Assembly (NCBI GenBank): GCA_030760725.1
Contig: JASWHV010000008.1
Span: 28,306,720 to 28,370,719, forward strand
Source: Neostapfia colusana
Lineage: Eukaryota > Streptophyta > Magnoliopsida > Poales > Poaceae
Length of the DNA stretch: 64,000 bases
Direction: 5' to 3'
Shown here one piece after another: positions 59,830-64,000 of this stretch. The position numbers were made by a program, and so were the translations under genes. How positions within the stretch are numbered: the stretch's first letter is position 1; each line of letters starts with the position of its first letter. Below the pieces are notes generated by a model. The model was given only the letters and a program-made list of their open reading frames with translations, searched no databases and had not been told where the DNA came from.

Positions 59830-60792
59830 CTACTCGGAGTAGAATTCGACCTCCTGCGGGTCGTCCTCCTCCGGTACCTCTACTGGTGGCTCTGGGTCCA
59901 CAACCTCCCCTTCCGGCTCGGGTTCTCCCATTGCCGGAAGACCCAAAACCACAGGTACAGCACCTACCACCGGTATGCCCATTACCAGAGGTACGAGGTC
60001 TGGCAACGCGTGCACCTCGTCCATGGCTTGGTTGTAGTCCTCTTCCCAGCCTTGCCCCTCCTCAATAGCGTCGTCCCGCTCTTGAGTAAGGACCTCATTC
60101 TGCTGGGTCAGAGCCTGCACCTGTTGTTGCAAAACCGTGATGTCGACACGGCTTTTCTTCTTCGCCTTCTTCAGATGATGCAACTGATTATATTGTTCGT
60201 TCAGTCGCTTAATTGTCGGAAGGAGAACATTGCACAGTGCGCTGTGAGCACTCTCGAAATGATCTCCACGGCTTTTGCTCTCCTTGAGCTTCATGGCGAG
60301 ACATTCTTTATGAACAGCTTGGCTGTCCATCACGGCCTTTCCCGCCCTTATCTGGAGGCTGAGGTTCGCCTCCGCGGGGTTATACCTTGGGCAACCCGGA
60401 TCTGTTGCCTCTATGTACCTCCCTTCCCACACATGATTAGCCCATCCCTCCACCGGAAGGAGCACGTATGGAGTGCCCTCCATAGCTCTTACGTGTAGTT
60501 GGCAGAAACGGGACATGGTGTCGCGGGCTGCCACTTGCCACATTCCCTCCGGTTGTCTACCTCTCACCGTAACGGTGAACGGCGCCCAACCGGGTGGCGT
60601 AGTCCCTGCAGGAACTTCGACATGGATCGTCCACGTCTTGTTCCCCTCCTCGCCTTCTTCTTTGGCGAAGTACTGTGGCATCTTGCTGTACCCGAAATAT
60701 TGAAGCATTTGCCTCAATGCTTCCGGATAGCTGCTGCGGTGAGAACAGTGGGATACCACCCACCCGTTCTCCAACTGTCTATCCGCTGTCAT
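59830..60792 (-). CDS. Intact extra ORF upstream of gag in element C
   Basis: 320 codons from ATG at 60792 to TAG at 59830-59832; another ATG lies four codons upstream (60804). The chosen start sits exactly after GTTTTTACAG, an acceptor-like site. The N-terminal half looks globular (HCSHRSSYPEALRQMLQYFG, then TWTIHVEVPAGTTPPGWAPF). Residues about 180-260 are rich in Lys, Glu and Gln with heptad-like spacing (ITVLQQQVQALTQQNEVLTQ), suggesting a coiled coil. The C-terminus is acidic and proline-rich, ending EEDDPQEVEFYSE. I recognise no enzymatic motif. It is in the same orientation as gag and lies in the leader, where A and G have no such ORF. It is intact although gag-pol of C is not. Function unknown; a dimerising regulatory or chaperone-like protein is a guess. 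Confidence 0.7.
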   Translation of the reverse strand: MTADRQLENGWVVSHCSHRSSYPEALRQMLQYFGYSKMPQYFAKEEGEEGNKTWTIHVEVPAGTTPPGWAPFTVTVRGRQPEGMWQVAARDTMSRFCQLHVRAMEGTPYVLLPVEGWANHVWEGRYIEATDPGCPRYNPAEANLSLQIRAGKAVMDSQAVHKECLAMKLKESKSRGDHFESAHSALCNVLLPTIKRLNEQYNQLHHLKKAKKKSRVDITVLQQQVQALTQQNEVLTQERDDAIEEGQGWEEDYNQAMDEVHALPDLVPLVMGIPVVGAVPVVLGLPAMGEPEPEGEVVDPEPPVEVPEEDDPQEVEFYSE

Positions 60793-60804
60793 CTGTAAAA
60801 ACAT

Positions 60805-62275
60805 TTTTGAGAAATGTCAAATATTTATTTGAACAGTAAACCATTGAGTTATAACATAAAACATGTCATTGAACTCATAAAACTTGGAAACATAGCTCAA
60901 ACTTAAACAAATTTGACTGCTGATCTGCTGTCCAATATGACAGCGCTGACCAGTTTCCATTTCAACCTGATTTAGACCACGCTAAACGCAAAACCAATTC
61001 TGAAGCTCATCATCAAAGTAAAATCTAACTTCAATAGCTTTCCAGAAAGTATTTTATTGGCCTAATATATGTCCTTTTTCAAAAGTTATGAGATGTCAAA
61101 GTTAACAGAATTTCTGGAAAAAATTTGACAGCACCTCCCTGCTTGAGGTACTGATTTGATCCAAGAATTCCAGTTAATTCTACTCCAAATCTGACAAAAC
61201 TTTCTGTTACAAAGTTGTAACCCATCTCATGAAATTTTTAGAACTACCTCATTTTCTATTTTTGGATTTTTATACAGGAAGTTATGCTCAATTTACTGAG
61301 AGTTACAGAGAGTGTTTGCTCTGCCCTGTTTTCTGGACAGTTTCAACTCTACTGCATTTTTCAATTGGCTATGTGATGAAACATCTCTGAACATCAACAG
61401 AAAAGTTGTAAAGCTCTTCCAAAGATTTCCAGAAATGTATCATATGACCTCAACCTCGAAAGAACTCAACCTCTAACCTCTGATTAACTTCAGCCTCATT
61501 TCAGCTGAAAACTGGGGACTCTGTCCTTAGTATCCTATAAGTTGAAAACTTGTTGACTTTGAATATCCTGATTAAGGGAAGGAGTTTCATCAAGTTTTAG
61601 TTCTCTGGATTAAAACTTTCAAGTTTTACAATGAAGTTGTTCATTTAATGGGGTGTGACGTCGATGTGTCACCAGATCATGTCGGTACTACGTCCTCATA
61701 AAGAAAAACCTATACCGGACCTAGCCGGTTTTGTTAGTTCAGTGGCACTAAACGTTTCTCGCACACGGATGCTACACGTATACCGTTACGTGGTTAGAAT
61801 ACCTGCAGATAACTCAAAAAATTGTCAGACTCGGCTGCACACCGAGCCCGGTATCCATACAGTTCGTACACCCGGCCGTCATCACTCGCCGGGATGTTCT
61901 CAAGCCAAGCACGCCTTGAGCTACGTGTTCACGTTACTGACCACATGACGGGGTCTCCCAAATTGCCCAAAGCATGCCAGGGACAGACGTTGCTCGAATA
62001 CCTCAAACGACATGGATTCGTAGAGGATATTAAAGCGGGTCAGGTTACCTGCCACCCGTGGGGCTCCACCCTTCAGCTTGTGCGCACTGGTGGACAGCGC
62101 TTACGTGCACCCCCCAAGAAATAAAGCGTCCCGAGATGCATGATTTTCTGACATAATCAAATAGGTTAGTATGCCACTTTCTATACATGAATAACATCCT
62201 TATATGAGCTACTAACTCGTTCCTCACCCAATTTTTGAAAAAGATGACCTTTGTAGTGCGTTAAACCTCAAGCGA
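60805..62275 (-). other. Element C leader between PBS and extra ORF
   Basis: 1.47 kb of AT-rich sequence sharing order with the leaders of A, B and G: the TCGGTACTACGTCC stretch near 61680, CGTTTCTCGCACACGG near 61751 and CAGCACCTCC near 61130. The palindrome of A, B and G is absent. No ORF supported. Confidence 0.6.
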
Positions 62276-62287
62276 GCTCTGATACCA
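62276..62287 (-). other. Element C primer-binding site
   Basis: Minus strand TGGTATCAGAGC, three bases from the LTR start at 62291. Confidence 0.93.
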
Positions 62288-62290
62288 CGC

Positions 62291-64000
62291 TGACGCGGCC
62301 CCATGGCCTCGTCGAGCCAGGATCACGCTGAGGGGTGCTGCGTTGCACAGCACCGGATAACGCACATAAAAGATACAAAGCGGAAGCAAAGTTTTATTAC
62401 ATAAACAGGTTTATGAACACTTTTACAATAAAATATGTTCAGTCTACACTCACTGGCATAGACTACACATCGAGTTCACGTTCAGCCCGTGAACGTGTCC
62501 CCGCTAGCACGCACACACACTAAGACAGCGGCATGCACGATTCCCACTCGACGGGGTTCCGCTCCTGGGGTTCCGTCTCCTCCTCGGGAGTCCCTTCCTC
62601 ATAAACCCCTGCAAAAGCTTCAAACACAAGAAGTGAGCACGATGGCTCAGCAAGACTGACCTGTCTCTCCTATACATGAAACTTCTACATGAATGGTTTT
62701 AGGGTGCATGAGGTAAAATAAGTTGCAAAGGACTTGCCTAATTAATGGGACCTTACTTTCAAGTTTTAGCAGCAGGTTGTGGGGAACCTCACGCTAAGGC
62801 ACATGAGAGAGCCGCAATCAAACAAGAAACGCATTTCTCTCATGTACTTTGCCCAAAGTTGAAAAGAACTTTAATTAGGTCTAGACTACAACAAGACATT
62901 AACAAGCAATGTATGTCTTTCAAATCAGCAAACTTTTAACATGTATCTAGCCTGTTCTTTCTATGTCATGGTACAGTGAACAAGTGATACTCACTGACCG
63001 TGAGGGACAGCAATTATAATCGATTTACACCTGCAGGGTTACCCGAATAACACGCCACGTACGCCTGTACTCGATGTTGCCTACAGCAACCATCACGGAC
63101 GTCGTACGCAATCACCTTTCACCTGTCAGCCAAATGTTGAACTGGTCCAATCGTCCTGAGCAAGAGGTCTCTGCGCCTGCATCCACAGTGCCACCAGCCG
63201 ATTTATACCTCGAGCTCTCAACCTACCCTCTGAACGACCAGCTATGCCTCAACACCCAGCTACCCGAGTTACATCGGTTTCCCGATTCCCATATAGCCGG
63301 TAGGTCTTCGGTACTGTTCTAGCTTGTTCAACAGGCCCGCACACGGCTCGGTCCTCAATCGACACAAGCGGAGCTATAGCACCCAGGCCCCAATGTCCTG
63401 GTTCCCTTACTCTCCGCTCGCTCTCATTTTTCTTGCCATGTATTTCATTTGCTATATTTACCCGAGTCGAGTGCCTCTAGCCTATCCTCGCGATTAGTTC
63501 CAACTACTCGACTTGTATCGATTCCTACGCTATCTTAGCATTGCAGTAGCTAACGAGGTTTTCAAACCTAATCCCAACCCATGGTTTTCTTGGCTATGCA
63601 ATTGGGTTTCAAACAAGACTCAAATGCAAGAAATAAGTGGGTGCTCAAAGTAAGTCCTCAAAACAGTAAAATTTTGTAAAAAGGTTAATGCAAACCGGAG
63701 CTTGCCTTGCTGCTCTTGGTCGTAGGCTAGCTGCTCTTCCGGAGTGATGAAGTCTAAGACTTTGGGTTCCTCCTCAACCTTAGCGACTACATGAGATAAC
63801 ATGTATATGTATCAATTTAAATGCATTTGAATTGAATTTAATCTTGTGAAGACTATAAGTCTTACTAGACAGACTCAATGACTCTGAAATTTTTGTTGTG
63901 GTTTGGATACAACCTAAACAGAGACTTGGCCAAGTTTCATTTGCAGCAAAGCTCATTTGAGCCCTCCACGAATAATTATGTACTTGTCCTTAACCGGAGA
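62291..64000 (-). repeat. Element C 5' LTR (partial)
   Basis: Starts TGACGCGGCC and parallels 28770-30490 of D throughout; continues beyond the window. Confidence 0.88.
62520..63786 (-). other. LTR split ORF in C 5' LTR (segments 63786-63706 and 62608-62520)
   Basis: First segment 81 bases after ATCTCATGTAG: AKVEEEPKVLDFITPEEQL before CAGCAAG|GCAAGC. Second 89 bases after AGCTTTTGCAG: VYEEGTPEEETEPQERNP to EWESCMPLS and a stop. Both open, in-frame join across 1097 bases. Confidence 0.45.

Larger units (their letters stand above)
32886..64000 (-). mobile_element. Element C: outermost Ty3/gypsy chromovirus, broken by D, F and G
   Basis: A minus-strand element whose parts lie at 62291-64000 (5' LTR, cut by the window), 59442-62290 (PBS, leader, extra ORF, start of gag), 43150-44875 (gag, protease, start of RT) and 32886-34399 (RT, RNase H, start of integrase). 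The protein sequence reads across each insertion once the foreign element is removed. The rest of its integrase and its 3' LTR lie left of the window, beyond D. Many frameshifts and stops show long decay. It is the oldest element in the stack. Confidence 0.88.

Noticed and set aside
59719..60498. 259-codon plus-strand frame opposite the extra ORF of C
   Set aside because: It lies on the strand opposite the element's direction and overlaps a frame with better start context and coherent composition.

Overview
The window is a stack of nested plant LTR retrotransposons. I found no host gene, tRNA gene, rRNA or bacterial feature. The readable coding domains are gag with a CCHC knuckle, aspartic protease, reverse transcriptase, RNase H, integrase, GPY/F module and a C-terminal chromodomain, in that order. 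With primer-binding sites matching the 3' end of initiator Met-tRNA (TGGTATCAGAGC) and LTRs of 3-5 kb, this places the elements in the Ty3/gypsy chromovirus group, most like the Tekay/Del clade. Dense nesting of long-LTR chromoviruses suggests a large intergenic block of a grass chromosome. The grass assignment is inference from family style only.

Layout (names A-G are mine). Element C (minus) is the outermost unit: its 5' LTR runs off the right end (62291-64000), its leader and start of gag lie at 59442-62290, the rest of gag, protease and the start of RT at 43150-44875, and RT, RNase H and the start of integrase at 32886-34399. Three elements have landed inside C: G (minus, 44876-59441) in gag, F (minus, 34400-43149) in RT, and D (minus) in integrase at 32885/32886. 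D is almost only LTRs: a 3' LTR (815-1369 plus 28316-28529), 240 bp of interior, and a 5' LTR (28770-32885). D's 3' LTR was hit by E (plus; only its LTR end at 1-814 is visible) and by A (plus, 1370-28315). A's 5' LTR was then hit by B (minus, 2643-14794). Exact 5-bp target duplications are visible for A (CATTC) and F (CGAAT), and near-exact ones for B and G.

A and G belong to one family in opposite orientations and carry nearly full gag-pol with several stops and frameshifts. G keeps a 744-codon uninterrupted RT-RNase H-integrase frame. B, D and F are internally deleted, hence non-autonomous. F keeps gag and protease joined in frame to a chromodomain with RT, RNase H and integrase missing. 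C is decayed in gag-pol but keeps an intact 320-codon extra ORF upstream of gag.

The most unusual signal is in the LTRs. Families A/G, C/D and F all hold, in the same order and about 1 kb apart, a short acidic reading frame that ends at an AAG|GCAAG (GC-type) donor and a terminal acidic exon that begins after a CAG acceptor. Joining the two keeps frame in every one of these families. E has the terminal exon. In A, C and G, CAG acceptors also abut the gag ATG, and in C another abuts the ATG of the extra ORF. This suggests regulated splicing of long leaders and perhaps an LTR-encoded acidic peptide. F additionally carries about 14 copies of a 57-bp unit with an ACGTG core upstream of a TATA box in each LTR.
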